Assembly (NCBI RefSeq): GCF_024793945.1
Contig: NZ_JANUSD010000019.1
Span: 25,315-89,314 of the forward strand
Direction: 5' to 3'
Source of the DNA: Emticicia fluvialis
GTDB taxonomy: Bacteria; Bacteroidota; Bacteroidia; Cytophagales; Spirosomataceae
Length of the DNA: 64,000 bases
Shown: one piece after another, positions 54,258 to 63,677 of the stretch
Layout of the letters: every line of letters starts with the position of its first letter
Position numbering within the stretch: position 1 is the stretch's first letter
The notes under the pieces: generated by a model
What the model was told of the DNA's origin: nothing
The model's database searches: none
What the model saw: only the letters and a program-made list of their open reading frames with translations
Translations under genes and position numbers: made by a program

Positions 54258-54954
54258 TCAGAATGAGCGCGGCAATTACTCCGCCAATCACCGGGCCCAA
54301 AATCGGAATCCAGGCATAGCCCCAGTCGCTTGTTCCTTTACCGGGTATCGGCAAAATAGCATGTGCAATACGCGGGCCAATATCACGCGCCGGATTAATG
54401 GCATAACCTGTTGGCCCACCCAGAGACAAACCAATTGACCACACCAGAAAACCAACCAGCAAAGGGCCATAGCCGGAGTCTGGCATACTATAAAAAGATG
54501 ATGATGCGATAATTAGCACAATAGTGCCTATTACTTCGGCTATAATATTGCCTGTTGTATGTCTAATAGCCGGGGCTGTAGCAAAAATACCCAGCTTGGC
54601 GCCTTTGTCTTCTGTTATGCTCCAATGCGGCAGATAAGCCAGCCAAACCAGCACCGCCCCTAAAAAAGCACCAATAACCTGGGCGGTTATAAATGGCACC
54701 ACATTAGACCAGTCGCCGGTTTTTACTGCCATGGCTACAGTAACTGCGGGGTTCAGGTGTGCGGCAGAACTGCCGAACTTCTGGGCCACAAAGATACCCG
54801 TCATTACGCCAAATGCCCAGCCTGCTGTAATGGATATCCAGCCGGCATTTTCACCTTTTGAGCCTTTTAATAATACATTGGCTACCACGCCGTTACCAAG
54901 TAGAATCAGTACAAGCGTACCGACGAGTTCTCCTATAAAATTAGAGGTTTGCAT
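54241..54954 (-). CDS. MIP-family channel, aquaglyceroporin type
   Basis: 237 aa, six membrane helices and two half-helices. The first NPA motif is in S-A-A-H-L-N-P-A-V-T, the second in G-Y-A-I-N-P-A-R-D-I-G-P-R. The Asp after the second NPAR is the classic marker of glycerol facilitators (GlpF) rather than strict water channels. It probably conducts glycerol or other small polyols across the inner membrane. No glycerol kinase or dehydrogenase gene is adjacent. Confidence 0.9.
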   Translation of the reverse strand: MQTSNFIGELVGTLVLILLGNGVVANVLLKGSKGENAGWISITAGWAFGVMTGIFVAQKFGSSAAHLNPAVTVAMAVKTGDWSNVVPFITAQVIGAFLGAVLVWLAYLPHWSITEDKGAKLGIFATAPAIRHTTGNIIAEVIGTIVLIIASSSFYSMPDSGYGPLLVGFLVWSIGLSLGGPTGYAINPARDIGPRIAHAILPIPGKGTSDWGYAWIPILGPVIGGVIAALILNAFHL

Positions 54955-55161
54955 TGATCAGGTTTTGTTGAATAGGTTGAAAAGTGGAGCAATTTAATTT
55001 TTTTTTTGATAGAACCATGATTCCGTTACCATTAAAACATTAAATTTGTAGGTAATTAAGCAAAAGACCCTCAATTGGTAATGCACCACTTTACTTGTAG
55101 CAATCTTAACCTTTAATTATCTCTGCCATAGAAGATTGGCTACATTTTAAATAACATATTT

Positions 55162-56505
55162 ATGATTTTAAGTTCTCTTTCTGCTATTTCTCCTGTCGAC
55201 GGTCGTTACCGTAAACAAGTGGAGGACCTAGCGAAGTATTTTTCAGAATTCGGCCTGATTTACTACCGTGTTCGTGTTGAAATAGAGTATTTTATAGCAT
55301 TGGTTGAATTACCCCTTCCGCAACTTTCTGCTTTTGATAAATCGCTCTTCAAAGACTTAAGAGCTATTTACCTAAACTTTACGGAAGAAGATGCTCTTAC
55401 AATTAAAGAAATAGAAAAGACTACAAACCACGACGTAAAAGCGGTTGAGTACTTTATAAAAGATGCTTTTGAGAAACTCGGTGTCAGCCAGTATTCTGAA
55501 TTTATTCATTTCGGGCTTACCTCGCAGGATATTAACAATACGGCTATCCCGCTTTCACTTAAAGAGGCCGTTGATAATAACATTCTACCGGTTTTTGCAC
55601 AGGTTCTGGAAAAACTACATTCTCTGGCCGAACAGTGGAAAGATATACCTCTGCTGGCACATACGCACGGCCAACCGGCATCGCCAACCAAACTGGGTAA
55701 AGAAATTCTGGTTTTTTGTGAACGCCTTGAAAAACAGCTTGATTTACTGAAAACCATACCTTACGCTGCCAAGTTTGGTGGCGCCACCGGCAACTTTAAC
55801 GCCCATTTTGTGGCTTATCCGCAAACAGACTGGGTAGCTTTTGGCAACACCTTTGTAAACAATCAGCTCGGGCTGAGCCGCAGCCAGAAAACTACCCAGA
55901 TAGAGCACTATGATATGCTGGCCGCTATGAGCGACAACATTAAGCGTATCAACAATATATTGATAGACTTCTCGCGCGATGTCTGGACATACGTGTCTAT
56001 GAACTACTTCAAGCAGAAAATTAAAGCCGGCGAAATTGGTTCTTCGGCCATGCCACATAAAGTTAACCCCATTGACTTTGAAAACGCCGAGGGGAATCTG
56101 GGTATTGCCAATGCCGTTTTTGAACACTTTGCAGCCAAATTGCCTGTTTCTCGCCTGCAAAGAGACCTGACAGACTCAACAGTGCTAAGAAACCTGGGTG
56201 TACCTGTGGCACATACGGTAATTGCCTTGAAATCGATACTGAAAGGACTGGACAAACTTGAACTTAACCGAGACGCCATAGACCAGGACCTGGAAGAAAA
56301 CTGGGCAGTAGTGGCTGAAGGTATCCAGACCATCTTAAGAAGGGAGGGTTTCCCGAAACCGTACGAAGCGCTTAAGTCGCTGACCCGTACCAACGAGAAA
56401 ATCACTGAAAAGAAAATAAAGGAGTTTATAGACACACTAGATGTGGGCGAAAAAGTAAAGTACGAATTACGCCGTATTACTCCGTTTAATTACACCGGTA
56501 TTTAA
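55162..56505 (+). CDS. purB: Adenylosuccinate lyase
   Basis: 447 aa, fumarase/aspartase superfamily. The signature G-S-S-A-M-P-H-K-V-N-P (about 292-302) carries the flexible loop with the catalytic Ser. T-S-Q-D-I-N-N-T and T-H-G-Q-P-A-S-P-T hold the other active-site residues. It acts twice in purine synthesis, releasing fumarate from SAICAR and from adenylosuccinate. A TAAATTTG -7-like element lies at 55041-55048. It is a single gene ended by a strong terminator. Confidence 0.95.
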   Translation: MILSSLSAISPVDGRYRKQVEDLAKYFSEFGLIYYRVRVEIEYFIALVELPLPQLSAFDKSLFKDLRAIYLNFTEEDALTIKEIEKTTNHDVKAVEYFIKDAFEKLGVSQYSEFIHFGLTSQDINNTAIPLSLKEAVDNNILPVFAQVLEKLHSLAEQWKDIPLLAHTHGQPASPTKLGKEILVFCERLEKQLDLLKTIPYAAKFGGATGNFNAHFVAYPQTDWVAFGNTFVNNQLGLSRSQKTTQIEHYDMLAAMSDNIKRINNILIDFSRDVWTYVSMNYFKQKIKAGEIGSSAMPHKVNPIDFENAEGNLGIANAVFEHFAAKLPVSRLQRDLTDSTVLRNLGVPVAHTVIALKSILKGLDKLELNRDAIDQDLEENWAVVAEGIQTILRREGFPKPYEALKSLTRTNEKITEKKIKEFIDTLDVGEKVKYELRRITPFNYTGI

Positions 56506-56535
56506 GGCATAACCTCATCTTTCTTCCCTTTACCA

Positions 56536-56572
56536 GTAGCAGCATGATTCTTCATGTTGCTACATTTTTTTT
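56536..56572 (+). terminator. Intrinsic terminator of purB
   Basis: Twelve-pair stem (56536-56547 with 56552-56563, one G-U), 4-nt loop, then eight T (56565-56572). Confidence 0.88.
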
Positions 56573-56628
56573 ATTCTACTGCTTCCTTGCAAATCAACTA
56601 ATCTATGGTCATTTTTGTAGTTTGTTGA

Positions 56629-59600
56629 ATGAACAAAGTCCACGCCATGACACAGATAAGAAAAGTTTCTCCTAAACACCCAAGCGGCAGGGCTTCCTAT
56701 TTTGTAAACATGAAAGTATCTACTTTACAACCTTTTCAAATCGTATATTCATTATTTGAACATGAGTATCTGGGCTTTTTGTTTGAATCTTTCATTATTC
56801 AGCTCAATAGCAAAGGAGAGCTTACCCTTCAAAACCAGAACGTTTCGTCTAAGAACATCAAAGAATTTGCAGAGCGGCTCGATTCTACCGATTTTGAACT
56901 CGTGAAACTGATAGATGCCATACAGCAGGAAGCTATTTTAAAGAAATTCAGTACCCGAAAAATAAGTCCGCTTGATTTTTTCCTGAAAGTTTACGACACC
57001 GAAAAAGGAGATAAACTATTGCAGGAAACCATTCATAGCTATATGGAAAAACACCGGGCTCAGATTTTAGAAAAGCTGATGTCCAAGCAGGTTTTTATAA
57101 TGGGTACCGACGGCGACCCAACCTGGAGAGAGGTAAGAATGATACCTGAAGGTGCACGGGTATTCTTTAATTTTGTACGTAATGAAGAAAACACCCATTA
57201 TTTTCCGACCATCAAACACCAGGGTGAACGGGTACAGTTTCAGTTTAAGAATGCCAGCATTTTGTGTGAAGAACCCGCCTGGCTGCTCATTGATGATAAA
57301 CTATACCATTTTGAAAAACAGGTTGACGGCAAAAAACTACGGCCGTTCCTGAACAAAAATCATATCATTATACCGCGTAACATTGAGGAGACCTATTATC
57401 AAAAATTCATAGCCCCGCTCATAGCGCAGTTTGATGTTTTTGCACAGGGTTTTGAAATACGATTTGAGAAGCATACATCTAAACCTTTGCTGACAATAAG
57501 TGAGGTAGTAGCCAGTAGTCAGAAAGTTTTGGCCTCATTATTTGAACAGGACGAAGACGAAAAAGATGAAAAAGAAAGCAAAATAGTTTTTGACCTGGCA
57601 TTTCAGTATGGTAGCTATACTTTTCGTTTCGACAGTTTCTCGGCCGAAGCCTACGTAAACGTAGAAAAAAACGGCAACGACTGGATTTTCCATAAGGTAA
57701 AGCGCGACCTGGCCTATGAGCGCAAGCAAATAAACCAGTTGAAAGAATGGGGGCTTGATTTACGACAGGGACGGATGTCGTTCCTGAAACCTCAGGCTTT
57801 TTCCTGGTTACAAAAAAATGCACAACTACTTAAAGAAAACAATTTTGAGGTAAAACAAGATATAAACAGCCTGAGCCAGAAACAGTATTTTCTGGGGTAC
57901 TCGGCAATTGAAATAAACATTGAAGAGAAAAACGACTGGTTTGATATTCAGGCAAAAGTGCGATTTGGTGAGTTTGAGATTCCGTTCCTGAAACTGCGCA
58001 ACCTGATTATGGCCAATAAACGCGAGTTTGTTTTGCCCAATGGGCAGATAGCCGTGATTCCGGAAGAATGGTTCACCCGCTATTCAGAGCTGTTCAGCTT
58101 TGTAGAGCGAAACGATGAAGATGAAGTAATTCTGAAAAAACACCACCTGGTGCTGGTGCAAGACCTTACCGATGAAGGACTGGCGCATTCGGTTATTACC
58201 AGAAAACTGGAAAGACTCCGCGATTTTGAGAAAATCAGTCAGTATGATACCCCACAAAGGTTATTAGCAACCCTCCGCCCCTATCAGAAAGCCGGATACG
58301 ATTGGCTGCGGTTTTTATCGGAATACAAGTTTGGAGGTTGCCTGGCCGACGACATGGGCTTGGGTAAAACCATTCAGACGCTGGCATTTTTGCAGTCGCA
58401 GAAAGAAATGGGGCTGGCGCAACATCCTACCCTGTTGATAATGCCTACGTCATTGGTTTATAACTGGCTGAAAGAAATTGAGAAGTTTACACCAGACCTG
58501 AAGGCATTTGTTTACACCGGTACGTACCGCGAGAAAAACACCCAGCAGTTTGATAATTATGATTTGATTCTGACATCTTACGGCATTGTAAGGCTGGATA
58601 TTGAACTCCTGAAAGATTACCGTTTTCATTATGTGATATTGGATGAGTCGCAGTCTATTAAAAATCCGACATCGTTTATTTCAAAAGCAGTAATGCAATT
58701 GAATAGTGCCAACCGGCTGATACTGACGGGTACTCCGCTTGAGAACAGTACAATGGATTTATGGACACAGATGACCTTCATTAATCCGGGTTTGTTGGGT
58801 ACACAGCACTTCTTTAAGAATGAATACCAGATACCCATTGAAAAACATCAGGACGAAAAACAGACCAGGCACCTTTATAGTCTCATTAAACCTTTTATGT
58901 TGCGCAGGCATAAGTCGCAGGTGGCAACGGAGCTTCCGCCCAAAGTAGAAAGCGTGCATTATTGCGACATGTCGGAAGAACAGGAAAAAACTTATGAAGA
59001 GGCCAAGTCTTACTATCGCAACATTATTCTTGAACAGATTGAGCAGGATGGGCTGGCGAAGTCGCAGATGGTAGTTTTGCAGGGCTTAACCAAGCTACGC
59101 CAGCTGGCTAATAATCCGGTGATGATTGATGAGAATTATGACGGCAGCTCTGGCAAAGATGAGGAAGTACTGCAAAGGTTAGAAACCATTGTAGACGAAA
59201 ACCACAAGGTATTGGTGTTCAGCCAGTTTGTAAAACACCTAGCTATTTTCAGGCGATATCTGGACGAAAACAAAATACCTTACTGTTATCTGGATGGCTC
59301 TACGGTTAACCGCCAGGAACAGGTAGACCGCTTCCAGAATGACAAGAGCATTAAGATATTCCTGATATCATTAAAAGCAGGGGGGCTAGGCCTTAACCTT
59401 ACTGCAGCCGAATACGTTTTCCTGCTTGACCCCTGGTGGAACCCGGCCATTGAGGCCCAGGCAGTAGACAGAGCGCACAGAATAGGCCAGCAAAATACCG
59501 TTTTTACCTATAAGTTTATTACACGAAACTCGGTAGAAGAAAAAATTCTGGCTTTGCAGCAAAACAAAAGGAAGCTGTTCGATAACCTGATTACCACCGA

Positions 59601-59655
59601 AGAAACCTTTGTGAAATCTCTTTCAAAAGAAGACATTATGAATTTACTGGCCTAG
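56629..59655 (+). CDS. SNF2-family DEAD/DEAH-type ATPase
   Basis: 1008 aa. A long N-terminal region (1-540) without a recognised domain is followed by the Swi2/Snf2 motor. Motor motifs are Walker A D-D-M-G-L-G-K-T at about 573-580, motif II D-E-S-Q at about 672, motif III L-T-G-T-P-L-E-N, and motif VI Q-A-V-D-R-A-H-R-I-G-Q at about 945. Such proteins translocate on double-stranded DNA and in bacteria include HepA-like polymerase recyclers. An acidic stretch (D-E-D-E-K-D-E-K-E) is near residue 308. No methylase or nuclease neighbours suggest a defence role. It is a single gene. Confidence 0.9.
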   Translation: MNKVHAMTQIRKVSPKHPSGRASYFVNMKVSTLQPFQIVYSLFEHEYLGFLFESFIIQLNSKGELTLQNQNVSSKNIKEFAERLDSTDFELVKLIDAIQQEAILKKFSTRKISPLDFFLKVYDTEKGDKLLQETIHSYMEKHRAQILEKLMSKQVFIMGTDGDPTWREVRMIPEGARVFFNFVRNEENTHYFPTIKHQGERVQFQFKNASILCEEPAWLLIDDKLYHFEKQVDGKKLRPFLNKNHIIIPRNIEETYYQKFIAPLIAQFDVFAQGFEIRFEKHTSKPLLTISEVVASSQKVLASLFEQDEDEKDEKESKIVFDLAFQYGSYTFRFDSFSAEAYVNVEKNGNDWIFHKVKRDLAYERKQINQLKEWGLDLRQGRMSFLKPQAFSWLQKNAQLLKENNFEVKQDINSLSQKQYFLGYSAIEINIEEKNDWFDIQAKVRFGEFEIPFLKLRNLIMANKREFVLPNGQIAVIPEEWFTRYSELFSFVERNDEDEVILKKHHLVLVQDLTDEGLAHSVITRKLERLRDFEKISQYDTPQRLLATLRPYQKAGYDWLRFLSEYKFGGCLADDMGLGKTIQTLAFLQSQKEMGLAQHPTLLIMPTSLVYNWLKEIEKFTPDLKAFVYTGTYREKNTQQFDNYDLILTSYGIVRLDIELLKDYRFHYVILDESQSIKNPTSFISKAVMQLNSANRLILTGTPLENSTMDLWTQMTFINPGLLGTQHFFKNEYQIPIEKHQDEKQTRHLYSLIKPFMLRRHKSQVATELPPKVESVHYCDMSEEQEKTYEEAKSYYRNIILEQIEQDGLAKSQMVVLQGLTKLRQLANNPVMIDENYDGSSGKDEEVLQRLETIVDENHKVLVFSQFVKHLAIFRRYLDENKIPYCYLDGSTVNRQEQVDRFQNDKSIKIFLISLKAGGLGLNLTAAEYVFLLDPWWNPAIEAQAVDRAHRIGQQNTVFTYKFITRNSVEEKILALQQNKRKLFDNLITTEETFVKSLSKEDIMNLLA

Positions 59656-59698
59656 TGGCCGGCAGTGCAAAACCATTCAACCTTAAAAGAACAAACGC

Positions 59699-60652
59699 AT
59701 GAAAATAGTATATCTTGATGCCCATACAATAGACATCCTTGGCGACCTTGATTTATCGGTTCTGAATGATTTAGGTGAGGTAACACTCTATGACCGCACG
59801 CCTAAAGAACAGATTATTGAACGTGCCAAAGACGCAGAAGTTATTCTGACCAACAAATGCCCGCTGGATAAAGATACCATCAGCCAGTTGCCTGATCTTA
59901 AATACATTGGAGTAACAGCCACCGGTTTTAATATTGTAGATGTGGCGGCGGCAAAAGAGCAAGGCATAATAGTTACCAATGTGCGTGGCTATAGTTCTGC
60001 ATCGGTAGCCCAGCTCACATTTGCGTTATTATTAAGCTTTACCAACCGCGTTGCGCAACATGCCAATAATATTGACCAGACCTGGCCATCATCTGCCGAC
60101 TGGTGTTTTTATCATTCGCCTTTAATTGAACTGGAGGGTAAAGCGCTGGGTATTGTGGGCTTTGGCGATATCGGCAAAAAAGTAGCCGGCATTGCCCTGG
60201 GCTTTGGCATGAAAGTACTGGCTAATAAAAGAGACCTTACCAAAGGCGGGATGGAAGGCGTAGAACTATGCGAGGTAGAAAAAATTCTGAAAGAGAGCGA
60301 CTTCCTTACTTTGCATTGCCCTCTTACAACCGCAAACCAGGGATTCATTAATCAGGCTTCTATAGGTCTTATGAAGCCAAACGCAGTTTTAATTAATACT
60401 TCCCGCGGGGGTTTAATTAATGAACCCGATCTGGCCCATGCACTAAACGCAGGCCAAATTGCCGGTGCCGGGCTTGATGTACTTTCTACAGAACCACCGG
60501 CACACGATAACCCACTTCTAAAAGCTCAGAATTGCATCATAACGCCACATATTGCATGGGCCGGTGTAGATGCCCGCAAGGCGCTTTTAAATGGTATAGC
60601 AAACAATATTGCGGCCTATCAGAAGGGGCAGCCAGTAAATGTGGTTTCATGA
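59699..60652 (+). CDS. D-isomer-specific 2-hydroxyacid dehydrogenase
   Basis: 317 aa. The NAD-binding motif is G-F-G-D-I-G-K-K-V-A (about 155-164). The catalytic Arg is in I-N-T-S-R-G-G-L-I-N, the Glu region is in D-V-L-S-T-E-P-P, and the catalytic His is in I-T-P-H-I-A-W. It reduces a 2-oxo acid to the D-2-hydroxy acid or the reverse; glycerate or hydroxypyruvate-type substrates are likely but not provable. It begins 43 bases after the SNF2 stop and may be co-transcribed with it. Confidence 0.9.
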   Translation: MKIVYLDAHTIDILGDLDLSVLNDLGEVTLYDRTPKEQIIERAKDAEVILTNKCPLDKDTISQLPDLKYIGVTATGFNIVDVAAAKEQGIIVTNVRGYSSASVAQLTFALLLSFTNRVAQHANNIDQTWPSSADWCFYHSPLIELEGKALGIVGFGDIGKKVAGIALGFGMKVLANKRDLTKGGMEGVELCEVEKILKESDFLTLHCPLTTANQGFINQASIGLMKPNAVLINTSRGGLINEPDLAHALNAGQIAGAGLDVLSTEPPAHDNPLLKAQNCIITPHIAWAGVDARKALLNGIANNIAAYQKGQPVNVVS

Positions 60653-60681
60653 TAAACATGAAATTATATCTGTTTACATAG

Positions 60682-60689
60682 TATCTTTG
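60682..60689 (+). promoter_or_regulatory. -7 promoter element for the DUF5916 gene
   Basis: TATCTTTG followed by C, an exact TAnnTTTG element, 31 bases upstream of the start codon. No clear -33. Confidence 0.45.
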
Positions 60690-60720
60690 CATTAAAGTAC
60701 TATCCGTATTATACACTTTT

Positions 60721-63030
60721 ATGAAAAAACTTTACTTAGCCATAGGAATATTTTTATGCGCTTTGAACCTGATTGCACAAGAAAACAAAACCTCAAACGA
60801 CGAGAAATACGTTATCCATATTAAAAAATCTGTTGCCCCGATTAAACTTGACGGGCATTTAGATGAAGAGATTTGGAAAACCGCCGACGTGGCCGGGAAT
60901 TTTTTCCTGAAACGCCCCTACGATACTTCTTTTGCCCAATTACAAACGGAAGTACGCGTATCTTTTGATGATAACTTCTTGTATGTGGGTGCGGTTTGCT
61001 ACCAACCTCGTAATACGTACACCATTGCATCGCTCAAAAGAGATTTTGAACCCGGCACCAGCGATGTATTTGCAGTGAACCTGGATACTTTTAAAGATCG
61101 CCTTAATGCTTTTCAGTTTGTTACCAACCCTTATGGGGTGCAGCGTGAAGGACTGGTTTTTAACGGAGAAGAAATCTCTAATTTCTGGGATAATAAGTGG
61201 TATTCGCACGTTAAAAACTTCGACGACTATTGGGTGGTTGAAATGGCCATTCCTTTCAAGACAATACGTTATAAAGTGGCCGATGGAGAAAACAGCTGGC
61301 GCGTAAACTTTACCAGAACTGTATTAAAAACAAACGAACAGTCTAGCTGGAGGCCCGTTCCACGTAATTTTGCACCAAGTAACCTGGCCTTTACAGGTCT
61401 GATGGTCTGGGATGAAAAACCGCCCAAGCCAGGTGCCAATGTATCTGTGATTCCGTACGTTTCACTGGCTGCTGAGAAAGACTTCCCCCGAAATGAACAA
61501 GACCTGAGCCCTATCGGAACAACTACCGGCTACCCAAAAGGAATAGGTATGGATGCCAAAGTAGCTGTTACGCCATCGCTTAACCTGGACCTTACAATAA
61601 ACCCGGATTTCTCGCAGGTTGAGGTGGATAAACAGGTAACAAACCTGAGCCGCTTTGAGTTATTCTTCCCCGAACGGCGCCAGTTCTTTCTGGAAAACAA
61701 CGACCTGTTCGGCAGTTTTGGTTTCCCCGATACCCGACCGTTCTTCTCTCGCCGTATAGGCATTACCCGTAACCCAAATACGGGGCTCAATCAGCAGGTG
61801 CCTATCCTGGCCGGTGCACGCCTGAGTGGCAAGTTAAACGATAAATGGCGCATTGGCCTCATGAATATGCAGACCAAACGCGTGAGCTTCGGTAACAATA
61901 AATACCTGCCTGCTGCCAATTATTCTGTGGCCACAGTGCAAAGAAAGATTCTGGACCGCTCAACCATTGGTGCTGTTTTTACAGATAAAGAAAATATATT
62001 TGGTAATTTAAGCGAAGAACAAACAGGTAGTTACAGAAAATATAACCGGGTTGGTGGCCTTGAATTTAACTACTACTCTAAAGACAGTCGTTTTGAAGCT
62101 GAATCCTACTATCATCAGTCGTTCTCGCCCAATGAAAACAAAGATGCTGCCAGCGCAGCACATTTTATGGGGTATCATCACCCCAATATAGACTTGAATT
62201 TTGGTGTACAGCGGATAGGTAAAAACTACCGTGCAGACGTAGGCTTTGTGCCTCGTATGGGTATATGGCAGTTGTTTCGTCCGGTTACTGTAATATTAAA
62301 CCCGAAGTCGAAGAATATATCCAGATATATAAATGCCTATGGGTTAGGGTCTGAAGGTTCTGATGTTTTTGATTTGAAAGGAAAGTTGCTCGACAGTGAG
62401 TCTAACCTGTTTGTTTTTGCTAACAGCCCTGCAGGAGATGAAGCCTATATAGCCTACAGCTGGCAATTTACTCACTTGTTTGAAACTTTTGACCCAACTA
62501 ATGCCTCTGATAATCCGAATCCGGATGCTTTCAGGAATGTTGTAGAGTTGCCCGTTGGTAATTATAGCTCCAGATTTTTCAATATGGGCTACACCAGTAG
62601 CCAGCGATATACCTTAAATGGTACTTTTGACTTCAGTAAGGGCAAGTATTTTAATGGTAATGCTACAATCTGGGAAAGCAGCATTGCGTATAGATTCCAG
62701 CCGTACGGCATATTAACTGTAGATTGCAACTTTACTGACATTCGCCTGCCAAAACCATACAACAGCGTAAAATATTGGTTGCTGGGGCCCAGGGCCGAAC
62801 TGGCCATATCAAAAAGCCTGTTTTTAAGCACGTTCTTTCAGTATAACACACAAACCAACAACATCAATATAAACTCGCGTTTGCAATGGAGATTCAGACC
62901 TGTGAGTGATGTATTTCTGGTTTATACTGATAATTACTTTGCTGAAAACATTAGCAGGTACTACGTAAATGCATGGGCTCCTAAAAACCGCGCGCTGATT
63001 TTAAAAATGACCTACTGGCTAAATATATAG
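60721..63030 (+). CDS. DUF5916 outer-membrane protein with N-terminal CBM9-like domain
   Basis: 769 aa. Signal peptide 1-19 (NLIA|QEN). A CBM9-like beta-sandwich (about 30-215) has I-K-L-D-G-H-L-D-E-E-I-W-K and A-F-Q-F-V-T-N-P-Y-G-V-Q-R-E. The large C-terminal part (230-769) has the strand-turn pattern of a transmembrane barrel and the family segment L-D-L-T-I-N-P-D-F-S-Q-V-E-V-D-x-Q-V, F-F-P-E-R-R-Q-F-F-L-E-N. The protein ends in aromatic residues suited to barrel insertion. The family is widespread in Bacteroidota and uncharacterised; some members are annotated as hydrolases. It is a single gene. Confidence 0.87.
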   Translation: MKKLYLAIGIFLCALNLIAQENKTSNDEKYVIHIKKSVAPIKLDGHLDEEIWKTADVAGNFFLKRPYDTSFAQLQTEVRVSFDDNFLYVGAVCYQPRNTYTIASLKRDFEPGTSDVFAVNLDTFKDRLNAFQFVTNPYGVQREGLVFNGEEISNFWDNKWYSHVKNFDDYWVVEMAIPFKTIRYKVADGENSWRVNFTRTVLKTNEQSSWRPVPRNFAPSNLAFTGLMVWDEKPPKPGANVSVIPYVSLAAEKDFPRNEQDLSPIGTTTGYPKGIGMDAKVAVTPSLNLDLTINPDFSQVEVDKQVTNLSRFELFFPERRQFFLENNDLFGSFGFPDTRPFFSRRIGITRNPNTGLNQQVPILAGARLSGKLNDKWRIGLMNMQTKRVSFGNNKYLPAANYSVATVQRKILDRSTIGAVFTDKENIFGNLSEEQTGSYRKYNRVGGLEFNYYSKDSRFEAESYYHQSFSPNENKDAASAAHFMGYHHPNIDLNFGVQRIGKNYRADVGFVPRMGIWQLFRPVTVILNPKSKNISRYINAYGLGSEGSDVFDLKGKLLDSESNLFVFANSPAGDEAYIAYSWQFTHLFETFDPTNASDNPNPDAFRNVVELPVGNYSSRFFNMGYTSSQRYTLNGTFDFSKGKYFNGNATIWESSIAYRFQPYGILTVDCNFTDIRLPKPYNSVKYWLLGPRAELAISKSLFLSTFFQYNTQTNNININSRLQWRFRPVSDVFLVYTDNYFAENISRYYVNAWAPKNRALILKMTYWLNI

Positions 63031-63160
63031 ATAGCTAATTCTAAACAAGATAAAAAACTATAGAAATAGGGGAAAGATTACGATTAATTGTCTTTGTTAA
63101 AAATCGCAACATGCAACCTTTATGCTTGCAAGCGCATTATTTACAAAAACGAACTGAATC

Positions 63161-63676
63161 ATGAAACGTAATGCTTTTTCTCTTTTCATTCTGCTTTGCT
63201 TTTTGTTCGCTACCGAAACAAATGCCCAGAGAAGGGCATACAGATATCGGTATAACTACCGCCCTTATGTACGAGTTATTCCACGTGTGATTGTCCCCCG
63301 GATTGTCGTACCACCACCAATAATTGGTTTTTCGTGGGGCTATAGCCCAAGGGTATATGTTATACCACCACCGATTATTATAGGAGGTGGAAGAGGTTGG
63401 CGCCACTACCACAGCCGCGGATATGATTGTAATGAACATTGCCACCGCTGGAGTGACGACCGTTACTACCATGAAAGAGAGCGAAGATATTATAACCACA
63501 GAAGAGACCGTGAGTACTATGACGACCGCGACAGACGCTATAATGAAGATAATCGTAACCGGAAGTATAAAGATTACGACCGCTATTATAATAAATTTGA
63601 GGATAACCAACTGCCAACTCCGAAGACTTATAATACTGACGAGGATACTTTTGAAGACGAGATTGAAACGATTTGA
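63161..63676 (+). CDS. Secreted Tyr/Arg-rich low-complexity protein
   Basis: 171 aa. Signal peptide 1-23 (TNA|QRRAY). The mature part is first Tyr/Arg/Val/Pro-rich (R-Y-R-Y-N-Y-R-P-Y-V-R-V-I-P-R). It then has P-P-P-I-I-G-F-S-W-G-Y and a His/Trp/Gly stretch. A very charged Tyr/Arg/Asp region (about 100-148) with repeated D-R-x-R-x-Y-x-x-D units follows, and an acidic tail. No family is assigned; similar low-complexity secreted proteins occur in Bacteroidota. Its stop is two bases from the stop of a convergent gene fragment. Confidence 0.7.
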   Translation: MKRNAFSLFILLCFLFATETNAQRRAYRYRYNYRPYVRVIPRVIVPRIVVPPPIIGFSWGYSPRVYVIPPPIIIGGGRGWRHYHSRGYDCNEHCHRWSDDRYYHERERRYYNHRRDREYYDDRDRRYNEDNRNRKYKDYDRYYNKFEDNQLPTPKTYNTDEDTFEDEIETI

Positions 63677-63677
63677 T

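Noticed and set aside
56629..59655. SNF2 ATPase as part of a DISARM- or DndFGH-like defence system
   Set aside because: Neighbours are purB and a 2-hydroxyacid dehydrogenase; no methylase, nuclease or DUF partner of those systems is present.
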